Shown piece after piece: positions 1-8,581 of a stretch of 64,000 nucleotides of DNA. A program made the translations under genes and the position numbers. The first letter of the stretch is position 1; the number at the start of each line of letters is the position of its first letter. The notes beneath the pieces are model-generated. The model did not search any database and was not told the origin of the DNA. It worked only from the letters and a program-made list of their open reading frames with translations. Source of the DNA: Pseudomonas cremoris (lineage in GTDB: Bacteria; Pseudomonadota; Gammaproteobacteria; Pseudomonadales; Pseudomonadaceae). Location of the stretch: positions 248,001 through 312,000 of the forward strand of contig NZ_JAAXCY010000002.1 in the NCBI RefSeq assembly GCF_014230465.1, written 5' to 3'.

Positions 1-13
1 TTGGAAGGCTCAT
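1..13 (-). CDS. glnE: glnE, first four codons (partial)
   Basis: A leftward ATG lies at 13-11 and reads Met-Ser-Leu-Pro before the window ends. An AAGGA ribosome-binding site lies about seven bases before it. Pseudomonas GlnE (glutamine synthetase adenylyltransferase/deadenylase) begins with MSLP and, from memory, is encoded divergently next to aceE. The assignment rests on these four residues, the ribosome-binding site and position, so it is plausible rather than proven. Confidence 0.5.
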
Positions 14-194
14 GGTCTATCCTTGATCGGCGTGTAATTGGCGACTTGTTGTGAACGCAAGAACCACGCTCGGTGAAGGACTGTCGAACAAAGGTTAGAA
101 ATAGCTGAAATTAATTTCATTTTGGCAGCCAACATCAAGCTTTCACCTTTTCTTGTTCGCAAAAGATCAACAATAACGATTATGCTCACCAGCC

Positions 195-217
195 AGACCG
201 AGCCATACGCTCGGTCT
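195..217. other. Inverted repeat in the glnE-aceE intergenic region
   Basis: An eight-base perfect inverted repeat (AGACCGAG at 195-202, CTCGGTCT at 210-217) surrounds a seven-base spacer. It abuts the proposed aceE promoter. It has no T tract on either strand, so it is not a convincing terminator. It could be a protein-binding site or form a hairpin in the glnE leader transcript. Nothing else coding was seen between 14 and 396. Confidence 0.5.
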
Positions 218-244
218 TGTGTAGTTTTACTACTCGTATATACA
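217..244 (+). promoter_or_regulatory. Candidate aceEF promoter
   Basis: TTGTGT (217-222) and TATACA (239-244), 16 bases apart, are the best sigma-70-like pair upstream of aceE. The first GntR-type operator overlaps the spacer, which fits repression by promoter occlusion. Transcription would start near 251, leaving a leader of about 145 bases. Both hexamers are imperfect, so this is an inference. Confidence 0.35.
221..233. promoter_or_regulatory. GntR/PdhR-type operator 1
   Basis: GTAGTTTTACTAC has five-base inverted arms and a three-base centre. It fits TnGTnnnACnA, the known consensus of FadR-subfamily GntR regulators such as PdhR and LldR. It overlaps the candidate aceE promoter. The likely ligand-responsive regulator is a PdhR-like protein encoded elsewhere. 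Confidence 0.55.
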
Positions 245-271
245 TTCGAAAGGCTGAAATGGCCGACGATT

Positions 272-286
272 TGTAGTAAAACTACA
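272..286. promoter_or_regulatory. GntR/PdhR-type operator 2
   Basis: TGTAGTAAAACTACA is a perfect palindrome around three A residues and matches TnGTnnnACnA. Its core is the reverse complement of operator 1. The centres are 52 bp apart, about five helical turns, so two dimers would sit on the same face of the DNA. Confidence 0.6.
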
Positions 287-290
287 GGAC

Positions 291-308
291 GCCGAAGCAA
301 CCTTCGGC
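291..308 (+). other. Small leader hairpin before aceE
   Basis: GCCGAAG (291-297) pairs with CTTCGGC (302-308) around a CAAC loop in the presumed aceE 5' leader. No poly-T follows. A role in mRNA stability or processing is possible but not shown. Confidence 0.4.
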
Positions 309-396
309 CATCCAAGAATTTATGTCGTCTGCCCACAAGGCCAGTCGCAAACTTCAGGCAACCGATTCTGGTAGCCTTTCCGCCCTGGAGCAAGCC

Positions 397-3042
397 ATGC
401 AAGACCTCGATCCCGTCGAAACCCAGGAATGGCTGGACGCCCTGGAATCGGTTCTCGACAAAGAAGGCGAAGACCGTGCTCACTACCTGATGACCCGTAT
501 GGGTGAACTCGCAACCCGCAGCGGTTCGCAACTGCCCTACGCCATCACCACGCCATACCGCAACACCATCCCCGTTACCCACGAAGCACGCATGCCTGGC
601 GACCTGTTCATGGAACGCCGCATTCGCTCGCTGGTACGTTGGAACGCCATGGCGATGGTAATGCGCACGAACTTGAAAGATTCGGACCTGGGCGGTCACA
701 TCTCCAGCTTCGCATCCAGCGCAACCCTGTATGACATCGGCTTCAACTACTTCTTCCAGGCCCCGACCGACGAACACGGCGGCGACCTGATCTACTTCCA
801 GGGTCACACCTCGCCAGGCGTCTACGCCCGTGCGTTCATGGAAGGCCGCATCAGCGAAGAACAAATGAACAACTTCCGCCAGGAAGTCGACGGTCAGGGC
901 CTGTCGTCCTACCCGCACCCTTGGCTGATGCCTGACTTCTGGCAGTTCCCGACTGTATCCATGGGCTTGGGCCCGATCCAGGCGATCTACCAGGCACGCT
1001 TCATGAAGTACCTGGAAGCGCGTGGCTTCATCCCTGAAGGCAAGCAGAAAGTCTGGTGCTTCCTGGGCGACGGCGAGTGTGACGAGCCGGAATCCCTGGG
1101 CGCCATCTCCCTGGCTGGCCGCGAGAAGTTGGACAACCTGATCTTCGTCATCAACTGCAACCTGCAGCGCCTCGACGGCCCGGTTCGCGGCAACGGCAAG
1201 ATCATCCAGGAACTCGAAGGCGTGTTCCGCGGTGCTCAGTGGAACGTGACCAAAGTCATCTGGGGCCGTTTCTGGGACCCACTGCTGGCCAAGGACGTCG
1301 ACGGTATCCTGCAACGTCGCATGGACGAAGTCATCGACGGCGAGTACCAGAACTACAAAGCCAAAGACGGCGCGTTCGTACGTGAACATTTCTTCAACAC
1401 GCCTGAACTCAAGGCGATGGTTGCAGACCTGTCCGACGACGAGATCTGGAAACTCAACCGTGGCGGCCACGACCCGTACAAGGTCTACGCGGCGTACCAC
1501 GAAGCGGTGAACCACAAAGAACAACCCACCGTCATCCTGGCCAAGACCATCAAGGGTTATGGCACCGGTGCCGGCGAAGCGAAGAACACTGCGCACAACA
1601 CCAAGAAAGTGGATGTTGAAAGCCTGAAACTGTTCCGCGACCGTTTCGACATCCCGGTCAAGGACGAAGAGCTGGAAGACCTGCCGTTCTTCAAGCCAGA
1701 GCCAAACAGCGCCGAAGCCCGCTACCTCAGCGAGCGTCGCACTGCACTGGGCGGTTTCGTGCCACAGCGCCGCGCCAACAGCTTTGCCGTACCGACCCCG
1801 GACCTGAGCACGCTCAAGGCAATCCTGGACGGTTCGGGCGACCGTGAAATCTCCACCACCATGGCTTTCGTGCGCATCCTGGCGCAGCTGGTCAAGGACA
1901 AGGACATCGGCCCGCGCATCGTCCCGATCATCCCGGACGAAGCCCGTACCTTCGGTATGGAAGGCATGTTCCGTCAGTTGGGCATCTACTCCTCCGTCGG
2001 CCAGCTCTACGAGCCAGTCGATAAAGACCAGGTGATGTTCTACAAGGAAGACAAGAAGGGCCAGATCCTCGAAGAAGGCATCAACGAAGCGGGCGCCATG
2101 AGCTCCTTCATCGCTGCCGGTACTTCGTACTCCAGCCACAACCAGCCGATGCTGCCGTTCTACATCTTCTACTCGATGTTCGGCTTCCAGCGTATTGGCG
2201 ACCTGGCTTGGGCCGCAGGCGACAGCCGTACCCGTGGCTTCCTGATCGGCGGTACCGCTGGTCGTACCACGCTGAACGGCGAAGGCCTGCAACACGAAGA
2301 CGGTCACAGCCACATCCTGGCTGCCACCATTCCGAACTGCCGCACTTTTGATCCAACCTACGGCTATGAGCTGGCGGTGATCATCCAGGACGGCATGAAG
2401 AAGATGACCGAAGAGCAGCAGGACGTTTTCTACTACATCACCGTGATGAACGAGTCCTACCAGCAGCCAGCCATGCCGGCTGGCGTGGAAGAAGGCATCA
2501 TCAAGGGCATGTACCTGCTCGAAGAAGACACCAAGGAAGCAGCGCACCACGTACAGCTGATGGGCTCCGGCACCATCCTGCGCGAAGTGCGTGAAGCGGC
2601 GAAGATCCTGCGTGAAGAGTTCAACGTCGGCGCCGACGTGTGGAGCGTCACCAGCTTCAACGAACTGCGTCGCGACGGCCTGGCCGTAGAGCGCAGCAAC
2701 CGCCTCAAGCCTGGTCAGAAACCTGCGAAGAGCTACGTCGAAGAGTGCCTGGCCGGCCGTAAGGGTCCAGTCATTGCCTCTACCGACTACATGAAGCTGT
2801 TCGCCGAACAAATTCGCCAGTGGATCCCGTCCAAGGAATTCAAAGTCCTGGGCACCGACGGTTTCGGCCGCAGTGACAGCCGCAAGAAGCTGCGTCACTT
2901 CTTCGAAGTCGACCGTCACTTCGTGGTGTTGGCAGCCCTGGAAGCCTTGGCTGACCGTGGTGAGATCGAACCCAAGGTGGTAGCAGACGCTATCGTCAAG
3001 TTCGGGATCAACCCGGAAAAACGCAACCCACTGGACTGCTGA
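397..3042 (+). CDS. aceE: Pyruvate dehydrogenase E1 component AceE
   Basis: Homodimeric thiamine-diphosphate E1 of the pyruvate dehydrogenase complex. It decarboxylates pyruvate and transfers the acetyl group to the lipoyl domains of AceF. The product is 881 residues, the normal family length. The ThDP/Mg signature begins with GDGE at residues 224-227 and continues to the NCN near 253. The start at 397 (MQDLDP) was chosen because GGAG lies six bases upstream and known pseudomonad AceE begins this way. The frame is open back to 322, but that extension is atypical and would overlap the leader. aceF follows after 11 bases, forming the aceEF operon. Expression is probably controlled by the two upstream GntR-type operators. 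Confidence 0.97.
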   Translation: MQDLDPVETQEWLDALESVLDKEGEDRAHYLMTRMGELATRSGSQLPYAITTPYRNTIPVTHEARMPGDLFMERRIRSLVRWNAMAMVMRTNLKDSDLGGHISSFASSATLYDIGFNYFFQAPTDEHGGDLIYFQGHTSPGVYARAFMEGRISEEQMNNFRQEVDGQGLSSYPHPWLMPDFWQFPTVSMGLGPIQAIYQARFMKYLEARGFIPEGKQKVWCFLGDGECDEPESLGAISLAGREKLDNLIFVINCNLQRLDGPVRGNGKIIQELEGVFRGAQWNVTKVIWGRFWDPLLAKDVDGILQRRMDEVIDGEYQNYKAKDGAFVREHFFNTPELKAMVADLSDDEIWKLNRGGHDPYKVYAAYHEAVNHKEQPTVILAKTIKGYGTGAGEAKNTAHNTKKVDVESLKLFRDRFDIPVKDEELEDLPFFKPEPNSAEARYLSERRTALGGFVPQRRANSFAVPTPDLSTLKAILDGSGDREISTTMAFVRILAQLVKDKDIGPRIVPIIPDEARTFGMEGMFRQLGIYSSVGQLYEPVDKDQVMFYKEDKKGQILEEGINEAGAMSSFIAAGTSYSSHNQPMLPFYIFYSMFGFQRIGDLAWAAGDSRTRGFLIGGTAGRTTLNGEGLQHEDGHSHILAATIPNCRTFDPTYGYELAVIIQDGMKKMTEEQQDVFYYITVMNESYQQPAMPAGVEEGIIKGMYLLEEDTKEAAHHVQLMGSGTILREVREAAKILREEFNVGADVWSVTSFNELRRDGLAVERSNRLKPGQKPAKSYVEECLAGRKGPVIASTDYMKLFAEQIRQWIPSKEFKVLGTDGFGRSDSRKKLRHFFEVDRHFVVLAALEALADRGEIEPKVVADAIVKFGINPEKRNPLDC

Positions 3043-3053
3043 GGAGACTTTTT

Positions 3054-4694
3054 GTGAGCGAACTCATTCGCGTACCTGACATCGGCAGCGGTGAAGGTGA
3101 AGTAATCGAGCTGTTTGTGAAGGTCGGCGACACAGTCGAAGCCGACCAGAGCATCCTGACCCTGGAATCGGACAAGGCGAGCATGGAAATTCCTGCTCCC
3201 AAGGCCGGCGTGGTCAAGAGCCTGAAAGTGAAGCTGGGCGACCGCCTGAAAGAAGGCGACGAACTGCTGGAACTGGAAATCGAAGGTGCCGCTGATGCGG
3301 CCCCTGCGCCAGCGGCTGCTCCGGCTGCCGCTGCTGCACCCGCTGCTGCCGAGAAGCCAGCCGAGGCCCCTGCGGCCCCGGCTGCTGCTCCTGCTGCGGC
3401 CTCTGTTCAGGACATTCACGTCCCGGACATCGGCTCGTCGGGCAAGGCCAAGATCATCGAGCTGCTGGTTAAAGTCGGCGACACCGTCGAAGCCGACCAG
3501 TCGCTGATCACCCTGGAGTCCGACAAGGCCTCCATGGAAATCCCTTCGCCGGCTGCCGGCGTGGTGGAAAGCATTGCGGTCAAGCTGGAAGACGAAGTCG
3601 GCACTGGCGATTTCATCCTCAAGTTGAAAGTACAAGGTGCTGCACCAGCTGCCGCTCCAGCACCTGCGGCGGCTCCGGCTGCCAAGGCTGAAGCTGCTCC
3701 TGCTGCCGCTCCTGCGCCTGCTGCAAAAGCTGAGGCCGCTCCGGCTCCAGTCGCTGCTGCACCAGCACCAAGCGGTGCCAAGGTTCATGCCGGCCCTGCC
3801 GTGCGTCAGTTGGCCCGTGAGTTCGGCGTTGAGCTGAGCGCCGTCGCAGCCAGCGGTCCTCACGGCCGTGTGCTGAAGGAAGACGTGCAGGTTTACGTCA
3901 AGAACATGATGCAGAAGGCCAAGGAAGCTCCGGCTGCCGGCGGCGCTACCGGTGGTTCGGGCATTCCGCCGATCCGCACCGTGGACTTCAGCCGCTTCGG
4001 CGAGACCGAAGAAGTGCCGATGACCCGCCTGATGCAAATCGGCGCGGCAGGTCTGCACGCCAGCTGGCTGAACATCCCGCACGTGACCCAGTTCGACCAG
4101 GCCGACATCACCGACCTGGAAGCTTTCCGCGTTGCGCAGAAAGCCGTGGCCGAGAAAGCCGGCGTGAAACTGACTGTGCTGCCACTGCTGCTTAAAGCCT
4201 GTGCGCACCTGCTCAAGGAACTGCCGGACTTCAACAGTTCGCTGGCACCAAGCGGCAAGGCGATCATTCGCAAGAAGTACGTGAACATCGGCTTCGCGGT
4301 AGACACTCCTGACGGCCTGCTGGTACCGGTCATCAAGAACGTCGACCAGAAGAGCCTGCTGCAACTGGCTGCCGAAGCCGCTGCGCTGGCTGCCAAGGCC
4401 CGCGACAAGAAGCTCACCCCGGACGACATGCAGGGCGCGTGCTTCACCATCTCCAGCCTCGGTCACATTGGCGGTACTGGCTTCACGCCAATCGTCAACG
4501 CGCCGGAAGTGGCGATCCTGGGTGTGTCCAAGGCCACTATCCAGCCAGTGTGGGACGGTAAAGCGTTCCAGCCGAAGCTGATGCTGCCGCTGTCGTTGTC
4601 CTACGATCACCGTGTGATCAACGGCGCTGCCGCTGCACGCTTCACACAGCGTCTGAGCCAACTGCTGAACGACATCCGCACCATCTTGCTGTAA
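3054..4694 (+). CDS. aceF: Dihydrolipoyllysine acetyltransferase AceF (PDH E2)
   Basis: Core E2 enzyme of the pyruvate dehydrogenase complex, which passes acetyl from lipoyllysine to CoA. It has 546 residues and a GTG start preceded by GAGGAG. Two lipoyl domains are visible, with DKA lysines at residues 41 and 158, joined by long Ala/Pro linkers. An E1/E3-binding domain (around 240-280, PAVRQLAREFGVEL) and the catalytic domain follow. Catalytic His519 lies in YDHRVING, with Asn where many E2s have Asp; Azotobacter and Pseudomonas E2p share this, so it is not a defect. Many E. coli-type E2p proteins carry three lipoyl domains; two is usual here. Confidence 0.97.
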   Translation: MSELIRVPDIGSGEGEVIELFVKVGDTVEADQSILTLESDKASMEIPAPKAGVVKSLKVKLGDRLKEGDELLELEIEGAADAAPAPAAAPAAAAAPAAAEKPAEAPAAPAAAPAAASVQDIHVPDIGSSGKAKIIELLVKVGDTVEADQSLITLESDKASMEIPSPAAGVVESIAVKLEDEVGTGDFILKLKVQGAAPAAAPAPAAAPAAKAEAAPAAAPAPAAKAEAAPAPVAAAPAPSGAKVHAGPAVRQLAREFGVELSAVAASGPHGRVLKEDVQVYVKNMMQKAKEAPAAGGATGGSGIPPIRTVDFSRFGETEEVPMTRLMQIGAAGLHASWLNIPHVTQFDQADITDLEAFRVAQKAVAEKAGVKLTVLPLLLKACAHLLKELPDFNSSLAPSGKAIIRKKYVNIGFAVDTPDGLLVPVIKNVDQKSLLQLAAEAAALAAKARDKKLTPDDMQGACFTISSLGHIGGTGFTPIVNAPEVAILGVSKATIQPVWDGKAFQPKLMLPLSLSYDHRVINGAAAARFTQRLSQLLNDIRTILL

Positions 4695-4703
4695 GTCTCC
4701 ACG

Positions 4704-4758
4704 GGCCGCCTTTTCACCGAGGCGGCCCTGCTGCACCGATTTCCGAGCGCCACGCTCG
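4704..4758 (+). other. Two GC-rich hairpins after aceF
   Basis: GGGCCGCC (4704-4711) pairs with GGCGGCCC (4722-4729) around a ten-base loop. CGAGCG (4744-4749) pairs with CGCTCG (4753-4758). Neither is followed by a T run. They probably protect the 3' end of the aceEF mRNA or stall polymerase ahead of the true terminator just downstream. Confidence 0.5.
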
Positions 4759-4766
4759 TACCTCAA

Positions 4767-4792
4767 CCCCGCCACTTGGCGGGGCTTTTTTT
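4767..4792 (+). terminator. Rho-independent terminator of aceEF
   Basis: A seven-base GC stem, CCCCGCC (4767-4773) with GGCGGGG (4778-4784), has an ACTT loop and is followed by C and seven T residues. This is a canonical intrinsic terminator 73 bases after the aceF stop. Confidence 0.9.
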
Positions 4793-4856
4793 GCGCACTT
4801 TTCGGACAGGAAATTGGACAGGTAAAACAGGTTTGTACACCTTCCATCACCTCGAC

Positions 4857-4883
4857 TGTAGAAATCCCTCGCGCGGCCGATAA
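4857..4883 (+). promoter_or_regulatory. Possible sigma-28 (FliA) promoter of the GGDEF-EAL gene
   Basis: GCCGATAA at 4876-4883 is a perfect FliA -10 element. The -35 region eleven bases upstream (TGTAGAAA, 4857-4864) matches TAAAGTTT poorly. It is 129 bases before the next start codon. The rest of 4793-5011 shows no gene. Confidence 0.3.
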
Positions 4884-5011
4884 CACCCTTATAGCACTTA
4901 GCCTTCATCCTCTCTTGTCAGCCCGCGCCGCATGATGCAACCTTGCCGCAGGCAACAGAAAAGAGGGCGTGAGCCCGGCGCCGTGCGCGTTATTTCAAGT
5001 GAGTTCCCCCC

Positions 5012-7705
5012 ATGAAAAGCCAACCCGATGTCGCCCGTATGGCGGCCGAGGTAGTGACGCAATTACCGGTGCCTTCGCGCCTCGGTATGCTGCGTTTCGA
5101 GCGGCTTAATGAGGCGAGCTGGGCCCTGCTCTACCTCGACCCCAATTGCGAGCGCCAATTCGGCCTGCCAGCGGTCGAGCTGTGTGCCCTGCTCGGCACC
5201 CCCTACGCTAGCCTGATGGAGCCCCAGGCGCGCTATCAATTGCACGACACTATCCAGCAGCAACTGACGCAGAGCCCTCACTACCTGGTGCGCTACACCC
5301 TGCACACCAGCGACGGCCCGCTGAGCCTGCTGGAAATGGGCGAAGCCTACAAACAACATAATCGTCACCTGCTGCGCGGCTACCTCATGGTGGTCGACGG
5401 ACTGTTCAGCGAAATTCCCGCGCCTGCCCCGACGGCAGACCTGGAGAGCCAGAACAGCCGCCTGCAGATCGCCCTGGAGCTCAACCAGCGCGCACAACAG
5501 GAACAGCTGCAGCATCTGGAGCGGGTGCGCGCCCAGCAAGAGCTGATTCTGCTGCTGGCCCGCCAGCGCTACACCACCCACAATTCGCTGCAAGAAGCCG
5601 CTGAGCTGATCACCCGTAGCGCGTGCGATATCTACCAGATCGACTGCGCCAGTATCTGGAACCTCGAAGGCCAGCGCCTGGTGCCGATCTCGGCCTACCA
5701 CCGCGACGACCAGCAGCACCACTTGCCCGAGCCCATCGATGCCAGTTGCTTCCCGGACTACCTGGAAGCCTTGCACAGCAGTCGGGCCATCGACGCCACC
5801 AACGCCATGCGCGACCCGCGCACCCGGGAAATGGCCGACAACCTGCGCGCCAAAGACATCCACGCCATGCTCGACGCCAGCATCCGCGTCGATGGCCAGG
5901 TAGTGGGCGTACTGTGCCTGGAACAGGGCGGCAGCTCACGGGCATGGCAGGCTGACGAGATCGCCTTTGCCGGTGAACTGGCGGACCAGTTTGCGCAGGT
6001 CATCAACAACCACAACCGCCGCACGGCGACCAGCGCCCTGCACCTGTTCCAACGTGCCGTGGAGCAAAGTGCCAACGCCTTTCTGCTGGTCAATTGCGAC
6101 GGGGTGGTGGAGTACGTCAACCCCAGCTTTACCGCGATTACCCAGTACAGCGCCGAGGAAGTCCACGGCCATCGCCTGGCCCAACTACCGGCACTGGAGA
6201 ACCTCAGCGAGTTGCTGTTCGATGCGCCATCGAGCCTGGCCAAGAGCAACAGCTGGCAGGGTGAATTCAAGAGTCGCCGCAAGAACCTAGAACCCTACTG
6301 GGGCCAGCTGTCGATTTCCAAGGTGTATGGCGACAACCGCGAGTTGACCCACTACATCGGCATTTACGAAGACATCACCCAGACCAAACTGGCTCAGCAG
6401 CGCATCGAGCGTTTGGCGTACACCGACAACCTGACCAACCTGGGCAACCGTCCGGCGTTCATCCGCAACCTCGACGAACGCTTTGCCCGCGACAGCGACA
6501 GCCCGATCAGCCTGCTACTGGTGGACATCGACAACTTCAAGCGGATCAACGACAGCCTTGGCCACCAGACCGGCGACAAGTTGTTGATCAGCCTCGCGCG
6601 GCGCCTGCGCAACAGCTTGAGTGCCGGCGGGAGCCTGGCGCGGTTTGCCAGTAACGAATTTGCGGTGCTGCTGGACGATACCGACCTGGAAAGCGGCCAA
6701 CAGGTCGCCAGCCAACTGCTGACCACCCTCGACAAACCGATGTTCGTCGACAACCAATTGATCAGCGTCACCGGCTCGGTCGGCCTGGCGTGTGCGCCAC
6801 TGCATGGGCGTGACCCGCAGACGCTGATGCGCAACGCCGGTTTGGCGCTGCACAAGGCCAAGGCCAACGGCAAACACCAGGTACAGGTGTTTACCGAAGC
6901 GCTTAACGCCGAAGCCAGTTACAAGCTGTTCGTGGAAAATAACCTGCGCCGCGCCCTGACCCAGAATGAACTGGATGTGTTCTACCAGCCCAAGCTGTGC
7001 CTGCGCAGCGGTCGCCTGCTGGGCATGGAAGCGCTGTTGCGCTGGAACCACCCGGAAAAGGGCATGATCCGTCCAGACCAGTTCATCAGCGTGGCTGAAG
7101 AGACCGGGCTGATCATCCCCATCGGCAAGTGGATCGCACGCCAGGCGTGCCGCATGAGCAAGCAATTGAGCGCCGGCGGCATGGGTAACCTGCAGGTGGC
7201 GATCAACTTGTCACCCAAGCAGTTCTCCGACCCGGACCTGGTGGCCTCGATTGCCACCATCCTCAAAGAAGAAGACCTACCGGCCAACCTGCTGGAACTG
7301 GAGCTGACTGAGGGATTGCTGCTGGAAGCCACCGAAGACACCCGCCTGCAACTGGATCAACTGAAAAGCTTTGGCCTGACCCTGGCCATGGACGACTTCG
7401 GCACCGGCTACTCGTCGCTGAGCTACTTGAAAAAATTCCCCATCGACATCATTAAGATCGATCGCAGCTTTATCCACGAAATCCCGGATAACCAGGACGA
7501 CATGGAAATCACCTCGGCGGTGATCGCGATGGCTCACAACCTCAAGCTCAAGGTGGTCGCCGAAGGCATTGAGACCGCCGAGCAACTGGCGTTCCTGCGC
7601 CGGCACCGTTGCGATGTGGGCCAGGGTTACCTGTTTGACCGGCCAATCCCCGGGGCAGAGCTGCTGGCGATGCTCAAACGTTATCCGCGCGGGCCAATCG
7701 CCTGA
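5012..7705 (+). CDS. dipA: DipA-like c-di-GMP phosphodiesterase (GAF-PAS-GGDEF-EAL)
   Basis: Large cytosolic signalling protein of 897 residues. An N-terminal PAS-like region, a coiled segment near 140-175, a GAF domain (about 185-335), a PAS domain (about 345-465), a GGDEF domain (about 475-640) and an EAL domain (about 650-890) can be followed. The cyclase motif is degenerate (ASNEF at 546-550), so diguanylate cyclase activity is unlikely. The EAL motif is intact (residues 673-675), with the DDFGTGYSSL and KIDRSF signatures. It therefore probably hydrolyses c-di-GMP. P. aeruginosa DipA (dispersion-induced phosphodiesterase) has the same layout and sits between aceF and msrA, as here. The gene stands alone behind the aceEF terminator. 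Confidence 0.88.
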   Translation: MKSQPDVARMAAEVVTQLPVPSRLGMLRFERLNEASWALLYLDPNCERQFGLPAVELCALLGTPYASLMEPQARYQLHDTIQQQLTQSPHYLVRYTLHTSDGPLSLLEMGEAYKQHNRHLLRGYLMVVDGLFSEIPAPAPTADLESQNSRLQIALELNQRAQQEQLQHLERVRAQQELILLLARQRYTTHNSLQEAAELITRSACDIYQIDCASIWNLEGQRLVPISAYHRDDQQHHLPEPIDASCFPDYLEALHSSRAIDATNAMRDPRTREMADNLRAKDIHAMLDASIRVDGQVVGVLCLEQGGSSRAWQADEIAFAGELADQFAQVINNHNRRTATSALHLFQRAVEQSANAFLLVNCDGVVEYVNPSFTAITQYSAEEVHGHRLAQLPALENLSELLFDAPSSLAKSNSWQGEFKSRRKNLEPYWGQLSISKVYGDNRELTHYIGIYEDITQTKLAQQRIERLAYTDNLTNLGNRPAFIRNLDERFARDSDSPISLLLVDIDNFKRINDSLGHQTGDKLLISLARRLRNSLSAGGSLARFASNEFAVLLDDTDLESGQQVASQLLTTLDKPMFVDNQLISVTGSVGLACAPLHGRDPQTLMRNAGLALHKAKANGKHQVQVFTEALNAEASYKLFVENNLRRALTQNELDVFYQPKLCLRSGRLLGMEALLRWNHPEKGMIRPDQFISVAEETGLIIPIGKWIARQACRMSKQLSAGGMGNLQVAINLSPKQFSDPDLVASIATILKEEDLPANLLELELTEGLLLEATEDTRLQLDQLKSFGLTLAMDDFGTGYSSLSYLKKFPIDIIKIDRSFIHEIPDNQDDMEITSAVIAMAHNLKLKVVAEGIETAEQLAFLRRHRCDVGQGYLFDRPIPGAELLAMLKRYPRGPIA

Positions 7706-7778
7706 CAGCGCTGTAACACTCGGGCACACTGGCTGTCTGAATCTTTACCGCTAACTCAACCTGACGAGAGGACTGATC

Positions 7779-8426
7779 ATGGTCTTGCGCTCGGAAATTC
7801 TGGTGAACAAAAACGTGCTGCCTACTCAAGAACAAGCTTTGCCTGGCCGTGAAACCCCGATGGCGCTGCCGGAGACTCACTTCGTCAACGGCAACCCGCT
7901 GCTGGGCCCCTTCCTCGATGACGTCGGCTTTGCGATCTTTGGCCTGGGTTGCTTCTGGGGCGCCGAGCGCAAATTCTGGCAGCGTGATGGCGTGGTCAGC
8001 ACCGTGGTCGGCTACGCCGGCGGCTTCACGCCGAACCCGACCTATGAAGAGGTCTGCTCGGGCCTGACCGGCCACAGCGAAGTGGTGCTGGTGGTGTACG
8101 ACCAAGCCAAGGTGAAATACGAAGACCTGCTGAAAATGTTCTGGGAATTGCACAACCCAACCCAGGGCATGCGCCAGGGCAATGACATTGGCAGCCAGTA
8201 CCGTTCGGTAATCTATGCAACCACGCCGGAGCAATTGGCCGCGGCGCAGGCCAGTGCCGATGCCTATCAGGGCGAGTTGACCAAGGCGGGCCTGGGCACG
8301 ATCACAACGGAAATCGATCAAGCGCCAACCGTATTCTTCGCCGAAGCGTACCACCAGCAGTACCTGGCAAAGAATCCGCAGGGATATTGCGGCATCGGCG
8401 GCACGGGCGTGACCTGCCCGATCTAA
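7779..8426 (+). CDS. msrA: Peptide-methionine (S)-S-oxide reductase MsrA
   Basis: Repairs oxidised methionine (S-sulfoxide form) in proteins using thioredoxin. The product has 215 residues. The GCFWG signature carries catalytic Cys58, and the C-terminal part contains the likely recycling cysteines ([14 protein letters not shown]). A GAGAGGA ribosome-binding site precedes the ATG. The N-terminal extension before GCFWG is the usual long form of pseudomonads. It is a single gene ending before a REPIN. Confidence 0.96.
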   Translation: MVLRSEILVNKNVLPTQEQALPGRETPMALPETHFVNGNPLLGPFLDDVGFAIFGLGCFWGAERKFWQRDGVVSTVVGYAGGFTPNPTYEEVCSGLTGHSEVVLVVYDQAKVKYEDLLKMFWELHNPTQGMRQGNDIGSQYRSVIYATTPEQLAAAQASADAYQGELTKAGLGTITTEIDQAPTVFFAEAYHQQYLAKNPQGYCGIGGTGVTCPI

Positions 8427-8446
8427 GAGAGCGCCGCGAATCACAA

Positions 8447-8552
8447 TGTGGGAGCGGGCTTGTGTGGGAGCGGGCTTGCTAGCGAAAGCGGTGGGTCAGT
8501 CACCTGATTCTGTGACTGACACTGCGTATTCGCGAGCAAGCCCGCTCCCACA
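8447..8552. repeat. REPIN with an extra partial end copy
   Basis: The arm TGTGGGAGCGGGCTTGCT at 8463-8480 and its inverse near 8531-8552 flank a spacer with CAGTCAC/GTGACTG symmetry. A second truncated copy of the outer end (TGTGGGAGCGGGCT) lies immediately upstream from 8447. Such REP doublets (REPINs) are mobilised by RAYT transposases in P. fluorescens. It sits between convergent msrA and rlmJ. Confidence 0.85.
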
Positions 8553-8581
8553 TTTGGTTCTGTGTCTGGCCGTCGAGCTGA

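Noticed and set aside
322..396. Longer AceE with 25 extra N-terminal residues
   Set aside because: The frame is open, but the start at 397 has a proper ribosome-binding site and gives the normal family N-terminus and length.
10..2919. 969-codon open frame antisense to aceE
   Set aside because: It is the mirror of the GC-rich aceE codon pattern, has no family resemblance, and aceE is beyond doubt. The same applies to other long antisense frames at 2916-4886, 13233-15152, 22371-23975, 24608-25948 and 27702-28901.
3286..3790. Low-complexity Ala/Pro repeats as a DNA repeat element
   Set aside because: These encode the flexible linkers between the AceF lipoyl domains, which are normal for this protein.
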